NCBI GenBank assembly: GCA_040394475.1
Contig: JBEBSD010000092.1
Location: 1-21,523, forward strand
Direction: 5' to 3'
Length of the DNA: 21,523 nt
Source: JBEBSD01 sp040394475
GTDB taxonomy: Bacteria; Bacteroidota; Bacteroidia; Cytophagales; Spirosomataceae
A program made the position numbers and the translations under genes. The notes below the pieces were generated by a model. It was not told the origin of the DNA, made no database searches, and saw only the letters and a program-made list of their open reading frames with translations. Positions 1 through 6,715 of this stretch are shown here, piece by piece. Position 1 is the first letter of the stretch. Each line of letters opens with the position of its first letter.

Positions 1-54
1 ACCGCCGACACAAGGATTTTCAGTCCTTTGCTCTACCGACTGAGCTACATCACC
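1..54 (-). tRNA. tRNA-Phe (GAA), 5' part only
   Basis: Read on the minus strand, the gene starts at 54 with acceptor strand GGTGATG. It continues with TA, a D arm (GCTC...GAGC) and an anticodon arm AAGGA / CTGAAAA / TCCTT. The anticodon is GAA (plus-strand positions 19-21), so it decodes phenylalanine. The variable region and the start of the T arm follow, and the T loop and 3' acceptor strand lie outside the window. The D-arm and anticodon-arm pairing is intact, so it looks functional. A strong promoter sits about 37 nt upstream. Confidence 0.95.
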
Positions 55-90
55 TTTTTATTTCCTGATCGTATACCCCGTTTGGGATTG

Positions 91-121
91 CAAAGGTAAA
101 AAACGTTTTCGCATCTCCAAA
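91..121 (-). promoter_or_regulatory. Bacteroidota-type promoter of tRNA-Phe
   Basis: On the minus strand TTTG (121-118) is followed by exactly 19 nt and then TACCTTTG (98-91). This is a full match to the Bacteroidota primary-sigma consensus TTTG-N19-TANNTTTG. Transcription would begin near 85, giving a leader of about 30 nt before the mature tRNA 5' end at 54. Confidence 0.8.
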
Positions 122-180
122 TAGTAACACGCAAAAAATATTTTTTGAACAAAGAAAAAAACGTTTTGAAAATAGTATGC

Positions 181-211
181 TTGCATACAGTTGAGACTTT
201 GGTTATCTTTA
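181..211 (+). promoter_or_regulatory. candidate promoter of the Fe-S gene pair
   Basis: TTG at 181-183 lies 20 nt upstream of TATCTTTA at 204-211, which matches TANNTTTG at all but the last base. Transcription would start near 218, giving a leader of about 50 nt before the ATG at 269. The spacing fits the family consensus but the match is imperfect. Confidence 0.4.
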
Positions 212-268
212 CTCCGTCGTCTTTCACAGGATCGGCGGCGATGTTAACCAGCAATACCGTATGCCTTT

Positions 269-1624
269 ATGATAGTTCTTCAACAAACGTTGTTTGTCCT
301 GGCCCTTTTACTAACGGGTTGGATGGTGTTCCGGAGAGCAGTGGTGATCCGCAACACCATCCGGCTAGGCCGGGATGAAGACCTGATGGACGCCCCTAAA
401 GCCCGGCTGGCTACGATGTTACGGGTGGCGTTTGCACAAAAGAAGATGTTTGACAGACCCCTGGCTGGAATGTTGCATTTCATGGTGTATGCAGGCTTTG
501 TGCTGATTAACCTGGAAGTGCTGGAGATTGTCCTGGATGGAATTGCCGGAACACACCGGCTGTTTGCCCCGGTCTTAGGAGGTTTTTATACCTTTCTGAT
601 CGGTTTTTTTGAAGCGCTGGCGGTCGGGGTCATCCTGGCGTGCAGTGTTTTCCTGATCCGGCGGCGAAACAGGGGGGTGGCACGCTTGCAAAGTGCCCGT
701 CACCGTGAGATGACGGGCTGGCCGGAGTGGGACGCCCGGGTTATCCTGCTCCTGGAAATCGTGCTGATGTCGGCTATTCTTACAATGAATGCAGCGGATC
801 AGGTCCTGCAGGAAATAGGTCATCCCCACTATACGCAGACAGGGAATTTTGCTTTCAGTCAATGGTTGAAGCCTCTTTTTGAGGGATGGAATGCGGCGGC
901 GCTGGTGGTTTTCGAGCGGATGGCCTGGTGGGTGCATATCCTCGGAATATTTGCATTTGCCGTGTACGTGACGTATTCCAAGCACCTGCACATTCTCCTG
1001 GCTTTTCCCAACACTTTTTTTGCAAGAAGACAACCCAGAGGCAAGATGAATAACATGCCGGCCATTACCAATGAAGTGAAACTCATGTTGGGAATGGAGC
1101 AGGAGGCCGCAGGAGAGGCAACGGCCGTGCCGGACCGGTTCGGGGCGCGGGACGTAACCGACCTGAGCTGGAAGAGCCTGCTGGATGCCTATTCCTGTAC
1201 CGAGTGCGGACGCTGTACCGCTGTTTGTCCGGCCAATATAACCGGTAAGAAATTATCGCCCCGGAAAATCATGATGGACACCCGCGACCGGCTGGAGGAA
1301 GTAGGAAGGGTGATGGACGCGGCCAAAGGAGAATGGAAGGAGGACGGAAAGTATTTACTGGGGGATTACATCCACCAGGAGGAGTTATTGGCCTGTACGA
1401 CCTGCAATGCCTGCGTAGAGGCCTGTCCGATATTGATCAACCCCCTGGATATTATTCTGGAGCTGCGCCGTTACCGGGTGATGGAAGAATCACAAGCGCC
1501 TGCTTCCTGGAATATGATGTTTCAGAATCTGGAAACCAATCAGGCGCCCTGGAAGTTTGCTCCTTCCGAGCGGTTTAACTGGTCGGAAGCCGTGAAACCG
1601 GATGCAGCGGAAGAAGAATCGTAA
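269..1624 (+). CDS. membrane-bound 4Fe-4S dicluster oxidoreductase subunit
   Basis: A 451-residue integral membrane iron-sulfur protein. The N-terminal ~250 residues contain several hydrophobic helices (about 3-22, 66-90, 103-130, 157-175, 210-235). They carry histidines that could bind heme (His70, His223, His239/241), resembling the nitrate-reductase gamma/HdrE-type anchor. The cytosolic part has two ferredoxin-type clusters, CTECGRCTAVC (Cys310, 313, 316, then 320) and CTTCNACVEAC (Cys376, 379, 382, then 386), each followed by Pro. The next gene, 13 nt downstream, encodes a CCG-domain protein, so the two probably form a split heterodisulfide-reductase-like complex passing electrons between a membrane carrier and an unknown partner. 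Heme binding and quinone use are inferred. The physiological substrate is not evident. The ATG at 269 begins directly with the first hydrophobic helix. Confidence 0.85.
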   Translation: MIVLQQTLFVLALLLTGWMVFRRAVVIRNTIRLGRDEDLMDAPKARLATMLRVAFAQKKMFDRPLAGMLHFMVYAGFVLINLEVLEIVLDGIAGTHRLFAPVLGGFYTFLIGFFEALAVGVILACSVFLIRRRNRGVARLQSARHREMTGWPEWDARVILLLEIVLMSAILTMNAADQVLQEIGHPHYTQTGNFAFSQWLKPLFEGWNAAALVVFERMAWWVHILGIFAFAVYVTYSKHLHILLAFPNTFFARRQPRGKMNNMPAITNEVKLMLGMEQEAAGEATAVPDRFGARDVTDLSWKSLLDAYSCTECGRCTAVCPANITGKKLSPRKIMMDTRDRLEEVGRVMDAAKGEWKEDGKYLLGDYIHQEELLACTTCNACVEACPILINPLDIILELRRYRVMEESQAPASWNMMFQNLETNQAPWKFAPSERFNWSEAVKPDAAEEES

Positions 1625-1637
1625 TTGATTAGGATGT

Positions 1638-2423
1638 ATGCAAACAACTGTGAAAACCATGGCGGAAATGGCCGCCGCGGGGGAAACTCCTGAAGTCCTT
1701 TTCTGGGTAGGCTGTGCCGGGGCTTTTGACGACCGGTACAAACGGGTGACCGTCGCTTTTGCCACAATCCTCAATCGGGTAGGGATCCGTTATGCTGTTC
1801 TCGGAAACGAAGAAGGTTGTACGGGGGATCCCGCCCGGAGGGCCGGAAATGAATTTTTGTTCCAGATGCAGGCAATGGCCAATATCCAGGTGCTGAACGG
1901 CTACGGGGTAACTAAAATCGTCACGGCCTGCCCGCACTGTTTCAATACCCTTAAAAATGAGTACCCGGAGCTGGGCGGATCGTATGAAGTAATTCATCAT
2001 TCGGTTTTCTTACAGCAATTGATCGATGCGGGCCGGGTGCGGCTGGAGGGAGGGGGCGCGTTTAAAGGAAGGCGGATCACTTTTCATGATTCCTGTTACC
2101 TGGGTCGTGCCAACAATAGCTACGAAGCGCCCCGGAAGGTGCTGGAAGCATTGGATGTCGATTTGGTGGAAATGAAGCGCAGCCGCGCCAAAGGGCTCTG
2201 TTGCGGGGCAGGAGGGGGGCAGATGTTTAAAGAGCCGGAGAAGGGGCAAAAGGACGTCAATATTGAACGGATCGAGGAGGCCTTGGGTACCGGCGCCCAA
2301 ACCGTTGCCGTTGCCTGCCCTTTTTGCATGGTGATGATGGCCGACGGGGTTAAAAGTAAAGAAGCGGAAGACAAGATAGAAGTGCTCGATCTTGCCGAAC
2401 TCGTCCTGAGAGGAAGTGTATAA
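1638..2423 (+). CDS. (Fe-S)-binding protein with two CCG (cysteine-rich) domains
   Basis: A 261-residue soluble protein with the duplicated cysteine-rich domain found in HdrB, GlpC, LutA and glycolate oxidase GlcF. The first module has Cys26 (WVGCAG), Cys61 (EEGCTGDPARR) and CPHC at 98-101. The second has HDSCY (Cys153), the hallmark Cys-Cys-Gly at 188-190 (GLCCGAGGG) and CPFC at 227-230. In HdrB such modules bind noncubane [4Fe-4S] clusters. The gene starts 13 nt after the membrane-bound 4Fe-4S protein and is almost certainly cotranscribed with it; together they resemble an HdrDE-like module split over two genes. LutA is less likely because no lutB or lutC neighbour is present. What it reduces or oxidises cannot be told from the sequence. 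Confidence 0.87.
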   Translation: MQTTVKTMAEMAAAGETPEVLFWVGCAGAFDDRYKRVTVAFATILNRVGIRYAVLGNEEGCTGDPARRAGNEFLFQMQAMANIQVLNGYGVTKIVTACPHCFNTLKNEYPELGGSYEVIHHSVFLQQLIDAGRVRLEGGGAFKGRRITFHDSCYLGRANNSYEAPRKVLEALDVDLVEMKRSRAKGLCCGAGGGQMFKEPEKGQKDVNIERIEEALGTGAQTVAVACPFCMVMMADGVKSKEAEDKIEVLDLAELVLRGSV

Positions 2424-2503
2424 CGCCTGAACCCCGGTGATGCGCTGACGGAGGAGAACGAAAAAGCTGCCGAAAGTGAGCCGGGGCAATTGAACGTAAA
2501 TAA

Positions 2504-2533
2504 AATCGTTGTTGTTGCACCTTTAAAACGATT
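2504..2533. repeat. 7-bp inverted repeat upstream of the 2540 gene
   Basis: AATCGTT (2504-2510) and AACGATT (2527-2533) are perfect inverted copies separated by 16 nt, ending 6 nt before the ATG at 2540. It could be an operator or an mRNA hairpin near the start codon. No convincing TANNTTTG box is visible in the 116-nt gap, so the gene may be cotranscribed with the Fe-S pair. Confidence 0.3.
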
Positions 2534-2539
2534 CAGATC

Positions 2540-3046
2540 ATGTATATCCCTTTTGACGAAATAGATTTTAATGCCCGTGTATGGGTCTACCAGGCGAATA
2601 AACACCTTTCTCAGGAAAATGTTGCCACCCTTACAGAGACCCTGAAAGCTGCGCTGGACAGCTGGGACGCGCATGGCAAACCGCTGGTGGCGTCGGGTAA
2701 AATATTTCACAACCGTTTTGTGGTGATTGCCGTGGACGAATCGCATGAACAGCCCAGCGGCTGCGCCATTGACAAATCGACCAGCTGGCTGAAGGAAGCA
2801 GGACGTTTACTGAATGTCGACTTTTTCGACCGGTCGGTAGCCTGGCTGGATGCCCATAATAATGTCCATACCACGCCGCTCACCGAGGTGAAACAGTTGA
2901 TTCTTCGCGAAGAAATTACCCCCTCTACCAGGGTATTTGATAACCTGGTCGCTACGAAAGCGCAGTGGATGAAGCGGTGGAAGGTCTCCGCGGGGTCTAC
3001 CTGGTTGAAGCGTTATTTTGAAGCCAAGGATGCGAACAGCCTCTGA
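2540..3046 (+). CDS. conserved Bacteroidota protein (often mislabelled 'ABC transporter ATPase')
   Basis: A 168-residue soluble protein of unknown function. From memory, its opening (MYIPFDEIDFNARVWVYQAN) and internal features such as DSWDAHG (41-47), NRFVVIAVDE (58-67) and SGCAIDKS (73-80) match a small family widespread in Bacteroidota. Public records often call that family 'ABC transporter ATPase'. No Walker A (GxxxxGKS/T), ABC signature (LSGGQ) or Walker B motif is present, so that name is not supported. There is no signal peptide or membrane segment. I recall homologues beside the same Fe-S protein pair in other Bacteroidota; if so the context here is conserved and could hint at a linked role. 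The gldH reading frame that follows begins at or just after its stop codon. Function unknown. Confidence 0.75.
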   Translation: MYIPFDEIDFNARVWVYQANKHLSQENVATLTETLKAALDSWDAHGKPLVASGKIFHNRFVVIAVDESHEQPSGCAIDKSTSWLKEAGRLLNVDFFDRSVAWLDAHNNVHTTPLTEVKQLILREEITPSTRVFDNLVATKAQWMKRWKVSAGSTWLKRYFEAKDANSL

Positions 3047-3077
3047 AACCTGCCGGAAAGACCCGGCTGTACCCGCT

Positions 3078-3575
3078 ATGACAACACGAATTACACGCAG
3101 CTCCCTGGGGGGAATTATGGCCCTGTTGCTGCTCATTGCACTGACGGCCTGCAATCAGAACGTGGTTTATAAAGCCCACGAAGACATTAAAGACGGACAA
3201 TGGTACGCCAATAATTCCCCCGTGTTTAACGTCACGATAGCAGACACTTCCCAAAAATACAATGTGTATTACCTGTTGCGGAATGCCTTACAGTATCCGT
3301 ATTACAATTTGTACCTGACCCGCGGCATAAAAGGTCCTGAAGATACGCTGCAGGCGGAAGAGCTGGTAGAACTGATACTTTCGGACGAGACCACCGGGAA
3401 GCCGTTCGGAGACGGTCTGGGTGATATGTTCGACCATAAGATTTTATTTCTGGAGGCACATACGTTTCCGAAACCGGGCGTGTATACGTTCACACTGTCC
3501 CAGTCGATGCGCCAGAACCCGTTGCCTTTTATTCTGAGCGTGGGGATCTGCGTGGAAAAAGCAGCGGAAGAATAA
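3078..3575 (+). CDS. gldH: gliding motility lipoprotein GldH
   Basis: A 165-residue lipoprotein of the GldH family, required for gliding in Flavobacterium and kept in many non-gliding Bacteroidota. The ATG at 3078 is preferred over an in-frame ATG at 3018 because it places a classic signal peptide at the N-terminus: basic MTTRITR, a hydrophobic core (about 11-21), and lipobox LTAC with Cys25 as the acylated residue. The longer form would put 20 polar residues ahead of the signal and overlap the preceding gene by 29 nt. Family features are visible: DGQW, VFNVTIADTSQKYNVYYLLRN, YPYYNLYL, an acidic mid-section, GDGLGDMFD, FPKPGVYTFTLSQSMRQNPLP, and a C-terminal ILSVGICVEK. The gene ends 37 nt from the convergent AI-2E gene. 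The protein should sit in the periplasm, anchored by lipid. Identity confident, exact start fairly confident. Confidence 0.88.
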   Translation: MTTRITRSSLGGIMALLLLIALTACNQNVVYKAHEDIKDGQWYANNSPVFNVTIADTSQKYNVYYLLRNALQYPYYNLYLTRGIKGPEDTLQAEELVELILSDETTGKPFGDGLGDMFDHKILFLEAHTFPKPGVYTFTLSQSMRQNPLPFILSVGICVEKAAEE

Positions 3576-3578
3576 GGG

Positions 3579-3596
3579 GACGGCGGGCGGGCCGTC
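3579..3596. terminator. GC-rich hairpin between convergent gldH and AI-2E genes
   Basis: GACGGC (3579-3584) and GCCGTC (3591-3596) form a perfect 6-bp stem with a 6-nt loop. It lies within the 37-nt gap between two convergent genes, so it could end transcription from either side. No adjacent U-tract is present, which makes it a weak terminator by E. coli rules. Confidence 0.35.
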
Positions 3597-3612
3597 ATCG
3601 CATCCTGTTCGT

Positions 3613-4836
3613 TTATTCTTTTGGCGGCGCCCCGGCAGTATCATTGCCGGCTGCATCCGGGCGAGGCGTCTTTTTCCGGTTCCGGTTGTACCGTTTTTTG
3701 CGGGCCGGCTGCTCGGTCAGGAGCTTATGGGATTTTTCTTCTTCTTCCCGCACTTCCTTCCCGGGTTCACCCAGTAGGAAGCCAAACGGTTCCAGCCGGG
3801 GGTGCGAATCCAGGATCACTTTCAGGATCGCCGTAAAAGGAAGCGCCAGGATCAATCCGGCGAGTCCCCACAGTTGCCCTCCCAGTAATAACATAACAAT
3901 CGCTGCCAGCGGGTTGACGCTCACTTTGGACCCGACAATATTGGGGGTAATGAAATTGCCCTCCAGAAACTGCACAAACGACATGACGCCGATAACGCCC
4001 ACGGCAGTCCATGGAGAATCGCTGCTGACCAGGCTGAACATGGCCGGCAGCAAAGACCCGATCAAAATTCCGATGTAGGGAATCAGTATCAGGAAAGCCG
4101 CCAGGAAACCGAAGAAAAAGGCGTAATCCACTCCCAGCAACAGCAGGCCGATGGTGTTCAGGATGCCTACCACGCCGATTACCAGGACCAGCCCGGACAA
4201 ATAGCTTTTAATGACGTCGTATATTTTTTTTAGGATCACATCCAGGCGACTTTTGGAGACCGTCTGAAACGCTTTGTAAACGAACAAACGGAAAAAATCC
4301 CGGTACAGCAGAAAAAAGAAGACATAAAGCGGTATCAGCGCCGCCGTCCCGAGCGTCCCGCCCGTCGACACCAGGGTATTGAGTAAAACATTCCGGCTTT
4401 CGCCCAGCAGATTGAGAAGATATCTCTTGCCCTCGCTGATCTGCTGGGTGCGGCTCACATTCAGGTATTCTTCTCCCCAGGCAAGTACCCGCTCGAGAAA
4501 ATTTTCTGCTTTTTTGGTGATGGTCGGAATCTCCTCCGCAAAAGCGCCGATTTGAAGGGCAGCGAGATAGACGATTCCAACAACTACCGCAAATAGGAGA
4601 ATGATACTCAGTACGATGGCGAGTATCCTGGGTATACGCCATTTTTCGAAAAGCGCGCAGAGCGGATGCAGTAAAATTGAAAATAAGGCTGCAAAGGCCA
4701 ACGGTACAATGGTATCCCGCAAGACATACAGAATGAATACAAGGGAAATAAGTGCAGCTAATACACAGGCATATTCCAGATACAGCGGGTATTTTTTACT
4801 TTTGTCTGAATTGAAATTAATTTTGGGTGTGGTCAT
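3613..4836 (-). CDS. AI-2E family transporter (PerM/UPF0118)
   Basis: A 407-residue inner-membrane protein of the AI-2E exporter family, whose members include TqsA, PerM and Na+(Li+)/H+ antiporters. Two hydrophobic helices lie near 22-55, a long helix pair at 70-97, an amphipathic region at about 100-150, and a cluster of helices at 150-180, 212-240 and 242-342. Family signatures are visible: the IPYIGILIGSLLP loop (252-264), FLEGNFITPNIVG (290-302) and VNPLAAIVMLLLGGQLWGLAGLILALP (307-333). The C-terminal tail from about 355 is charged, very basic around 379-390, and probably cytosolic. Its predicted start codon overlaps that of the divergent lipoprotein gene, and its best promoter lies inside that gene's coding region. 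The substrate is unknown; AI-2 transport should not be assumed from the family name. Confidence 0.9.
   Translation of the reverse strand: MTTPKINFNSDKSKKYPLYLEYACVLAALISLVFILYVLRDTIVPLAFAALFSILLHPLCALFEKWRIPRILAIVLSIILLFAVVVGIVYLAALQIGAFAEEIPTITKKAENFLERVLAWGEEYLNVSRTQQISEGKRYLLNLLGESRNVLLNTLVSTGGTLGTAALIPLYVFFFLLYRDFFRLFVYKAFQTVSKSRLDVILKKIYDVIKSYLSGLVLVIGVVGILNTIGLLLLGVDYAFFFGFLAAFLILIPYIGILIGSLLPAMFSLVSSDSPWTAVGVIGVMSFVQFLEGNFITPNIVGSKVSVNPLAAIVMLLLGGQLWGLAGLILALPFTAILKVILDSHPRLEPFGFLLGEPGKEVREEEEKSHKLLTEQPARKKRYNRNRKKTPRPDAAGNDTAGAPPKE
4818..4825 (+). promoter_or_regulatory. candidate -7 box for the 4835 lipoprotein gene
   Basis: TAATTTTG matches TANNTTTG perfectly. No TTTG lies 19 nt upstream; a T-run is found there instead. 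Transcription would begin near 4832, almost at the ATG at 4835, implying a leaderless or nearly leaderless mRNA, or a start codon further downstream. Confidence 0.35.
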
Positions 4837-5701
4837 GGTTCCCGTTTTTTATTGGTGGTTAGTTTCCAATACGTTGCTATGTGGTTGTAATCCAGAACAC
4901 AGGCGGTATGATTTCGGCAAAGTTCGCTCAAAGTATAGAATTCACAAAGTGGCAAAACTGCCGCACCAGGTCACGGAAAGCTCCGGACTGGCCGTCAGTG
5001 CGCACGAAGGGAGCTACTGGACGCATAATGATGGCGGCTCATCGCCTGTTTTATACGAGGTAGATTCCCTTGGAGATCTGGGTAATTCGTTGAAAATTAA
5101 TGGATTAGCTAATGTCGATTGGGAAGATATCGCACGTAGTCCGGATGGGAGACTTTTTATCGGTGATTTCGGAAATAATTCTCAAAAAAGGACAGATTTA
5201 TCGATAAGTATTTTGGAAGAAGGATGGGAATCGGGCAATTTGCCTCAAAAGCCGGCAAAAATCACCTTTCGGTACGCCGGTCAGCAAGCATTTCCGCCTC
5301 CCCGGAAGCAAGGCCGTTACGATGCGGAAGCATTCTTCTTTTTTCAGGATTCTCTGTACCTTTTTTCGAAAAACACTGGTAAAAACCCGCGTTATACGCA
5401 CCTGTATAAAATGCCCGCCGTTCCCGGTGACTATACGCTAATCCCGGCGGACAGTATGCGGCTGAATGAAACGGTAACCGGTGCCGATATCAGTCCGGAT
5501 GGCACGCGGTTTGTACTGCTTACGTACGGGAAAATCTTGTGGTTCGGCGTGGCGGGGGAAGCAATAGACTTTTCACGGCCCTTAGAATGTCTCAGGCGCT
5601 TTAAAGGACAGACCGAAGCGGTTGTCTTTCTATCGAATAATGACCTGTTGCTGACCAATGAAAGGGGGCAGGTATTCAAAGTGACCCGGCGCGACTATTA
5701 A
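4835..5701 (+). CDS. lipoprotein with SdiA-regulated/propeller-like repeats
   Basis: A 288-residue predicted lipoprotein. The open frame extends upstream to 4601, but that part lies antisense to the AI-2E gene. The ATG at 4835 opens directly into a hydrophobic stretch (2-15) and a lipobox-like LCGC with Cys18. The signal lacks the usual basic residues after Met, so the start is uncertain (GTG at 4829 is an alternative). The mature part resembles a Bacteroidota family of secreted propeller-like proteins: ESSGLAV (48-54), YWTHNDGG (61-68), VDWEDIA (94-100), IGDFGNN (109-115), YDAEAFFFF (162-170), LFSKNTGKNPRYTHLYK (176-192) and a closing LLLTNERGQVFKV. These conserved acidic and Asn motifs recall SdiA-regulated/esterase-like phytase propellers, but no enzymatic activity can be assigned. 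Confidence 0.7.
   Translation: MVPVFYWWLVSNTLLCGCNPEHRRYDFGKVRSKYRIHKVAKLPHQVTESSGLAVSAHEGSYWTHNDGGSSPVLYEVDSLGDLGNSLKINGLANVDWEDIARSPDGRLFIGDFGNNSQKRTDLSISILEEGWESGNLPQKPAKITFRYAGQQAFPPPRKQGRYDAEAFFFFQDSLYLFSKNTGKNPRYTHLYKMPAVPGDYTLIPADSMRLNETVTGADISPDGTRFVLLTYGKILWFGVAGEAIDFSRPLECLRRFKGQTEAVVFLSNNDLLLTNERGQVFKVTRRDY
4918..4948 (-). promoter_or_regulatory. candidate promoter of the AI-2E gene
   Basis: On the minus strand TTTG (4948-4945), 19 nt, then GAACTTTG (4925-4918). The -33 element is perfect and the -7 element matches 5 of the 6 fixed bases of TANNTTTG. Transcription would start near 4911, giving a leader of about 75 nt. The promoter lies inside the divergent lipoprotein coding sequence, so the two transcripts would overlap in antisense for about 80 nt. 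Confidence 0.5.
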
Positions 5702-5782
5702 GTTTTTGTTAAGAGTTGCCGCCCCGGGGATATATACCAGAAACAACCGCTAATTTCGCCCCGGTTTATACTACTAACTTGT

Positions 5783-6499
5783 ATGAGTATTTCGAAAACA
5801 CAGCAACAAACCTATAAGATCCTGGTGGTAGACGACGAGCCGGATATCGTTGAGCTGCTGTCTTATAACCTGCACAAGGAAGGTTATATAGTGACCAGTG
5901 CCCAGAATGGAAAGGAAGCGCTTGAAAAACTCACCTCCGATTACACGCCTGATCTGATCGTGCTGGATATTATGATGCCGCAAATGGATGGTATCGAAAC
6001 CGCACGGCAGGTGCGGCTGCTTCCCGAACATAAAAATGCCCATATTTTATTTTTGACGGCCAGGTCGGAAGAATATTCCGAAGTCGCGGCCTTTGAGGTG
6101 GGGGCCGATGACTATATCACCAAACCGATCAAACCGCGTGCGCTCATGAGCCGGATCAATGCCTTGTTCCGGAAAGAGACCCAAAAAAATGAAGTAAGAG
6201 ATGAAATCGACCAGGCAGGACTGCACATCAGCCGTAAAAACTATACGGTGACCCAAAACGGTCGGTCGGTCGTGCTGCCGAAAAAGGAGTTTGAATTGCT
6301 GTTTTTCCTGGCGCAAAGTCCGGATAAGGTTTTCAGCAGGGATGAATTGCTGCAGAAAATCTGGGGCGCCGATATTTACGTACTGGAACGTACGGTGGAT
6401 GTGCACATCCGGAAGCTTCGTGAAAAACTGGGTGAGGGGTATATCAAAACACTGAAAGGCGTCGGGTATTTGTTTAAGAGCGAAAAGGAGGAGGAGTGA
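5783..6499 (+). CDS. two-component response regulator, OmpR/PhoB family
   Basis: A 238-residue transcription factor. Residues 12-130 are a receiver domain with the acidic pair Asp17/Asp18, the phospho-acceptor Asp62 (LIVLDIMMP), Thr92 (FLTAR) and Lys114 (YITKPI). Residues about 140-232 are a winged-helix DNA-binding domain with LPKKEFELLFFLAQSPDKVFSR and a C-terminal VDVHIRKLREKLG...IKTLKGVGYLF. All switch residues are present, so it should be phosphorylated by a sensor kinase. Such regulators often precede a PhoR-like kinase gene, but here an intrinsic terminator follows and no kinase lies in the window. A box TAATTTCG (5751-5758, one mismatch to TANNTTTG) could be its promoter. The resemblance to PhoB is general, so no specific regulon is claimed. 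Confidence 0.93.
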   Translation: MSISKTQQQTYKILVVDDEPDIVELLSYNLHKEGYIVTSAQNGKEALEKLTSDYTPDLIVLDIMMPQMDGIETARQVRLLPEHKNAHILFLTARSEEYSEVAAFEVGADDYITKPIKPRALMSRINALFRKETQKNEVRDEIDQAGLHISRKNYTVTQNGRSVVLPKKEFELLFFLAQSPDKVFSRDELLQKIWGADIYVLERTVDVHIRKLREKLGEGYIKTLKGVGYLFKSEKEEE

Positions 6500-6529
6500 T
6501 TAACGCAGCACGAATTCCGGAATGAATGC

Positions 6530-6552
6530 GGGGGCTTTACGGCCCCTTTTTT
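6530..6552 (+). terminator. intrinsic terminator of the response regulator gene
   Basis: GGGGC (6531-6535), a 6-nt loop, GCCCC (6542-6546) and then six T residues (6547-6552), starting about 31 nt after the stop codon. The G at 6530 can extend the stem by a G-U pair. This is the clearest classical rho-independent terminator in the window. Confidence 0.78.
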
Positions 6553-6680
6553 GCTTTTAGGGATCGGGTGGAAAAACCGCTTTCCGGTTGATTCAGGATA
6601 TTCCGGGAGGTCCGGTTCCGTATCTGCAAACGGAAGTAGTGTTGGCGGCTGTAGGCTGTAAAAAAAAATAGTTCTTCGGG
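6553..6680. other. first part of the 296-nt gap before the metalloprotease gene; no gene seen
   Basis: No convincing ORF, RNA gene or repeat is seen between the terminator at 6552 and the inverted repeat at 6681. A run of nine or more A residues lies near 6660-6668. The remainder of the gap carries the operator-like repeat and the -7 box listed separately. Confidence 0.5.
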
Positions 6681-6705
6681 AATAACCTGCCGACAGCAGG
6701 TTATT
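6681..6705. repeat. perfect 10-bp inverted repeat, operator candidate
   Basis: AATAACCTGC (6681-6690) and GCAGGTTATT (6696-6705) are perfect inverted copies with a 5-nt spacer. The repeat centre is about 36 nt upstream of the start site predicted from the -7 box at 6716, so it covers the place where the -33 element would be. There is no T-run after either arm in either direction, which argues against a terminator. It best fits a binding site for a dimeric regulator of the metalloprotease gene (inference). Confidence 0.55.
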
Positions 6706-6715
6706 AAAAAATGTA

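Noticed and set aside
575..1033. 152-residue minus-strand open frame opposite the membrane Fe-S gene
   Set aside because: It is entirely antisense to a gene with strong motifs and has no domain signature; low-complexity composition indicates a shadow frame.
2120..2746. 208-residue minus-strand open frame spanning the end of the CCG protein and the start of the next gene
   Set aside because: It overlaps two supported genes in antisense and shows no family features.
3018..3077. Upstream in-frame ATG for gldH
   Set aside because: It would add 20 polar residues before a normal lipoprotein signal peptide and overlap the preceding gene.
4601..4834. Upstream extension of the lipoprotein frame
   Set aside because: The extension is antisense to the AI-2E gene and has no signal features; the signal-like stretch begins at 4835.
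6681..6705. Reading the 10-bp inverted repeat as an intrinsic terminator
   Set aside because: Neither strand has a T-run after the stem, and a good terminator already lies at 6530-6552.
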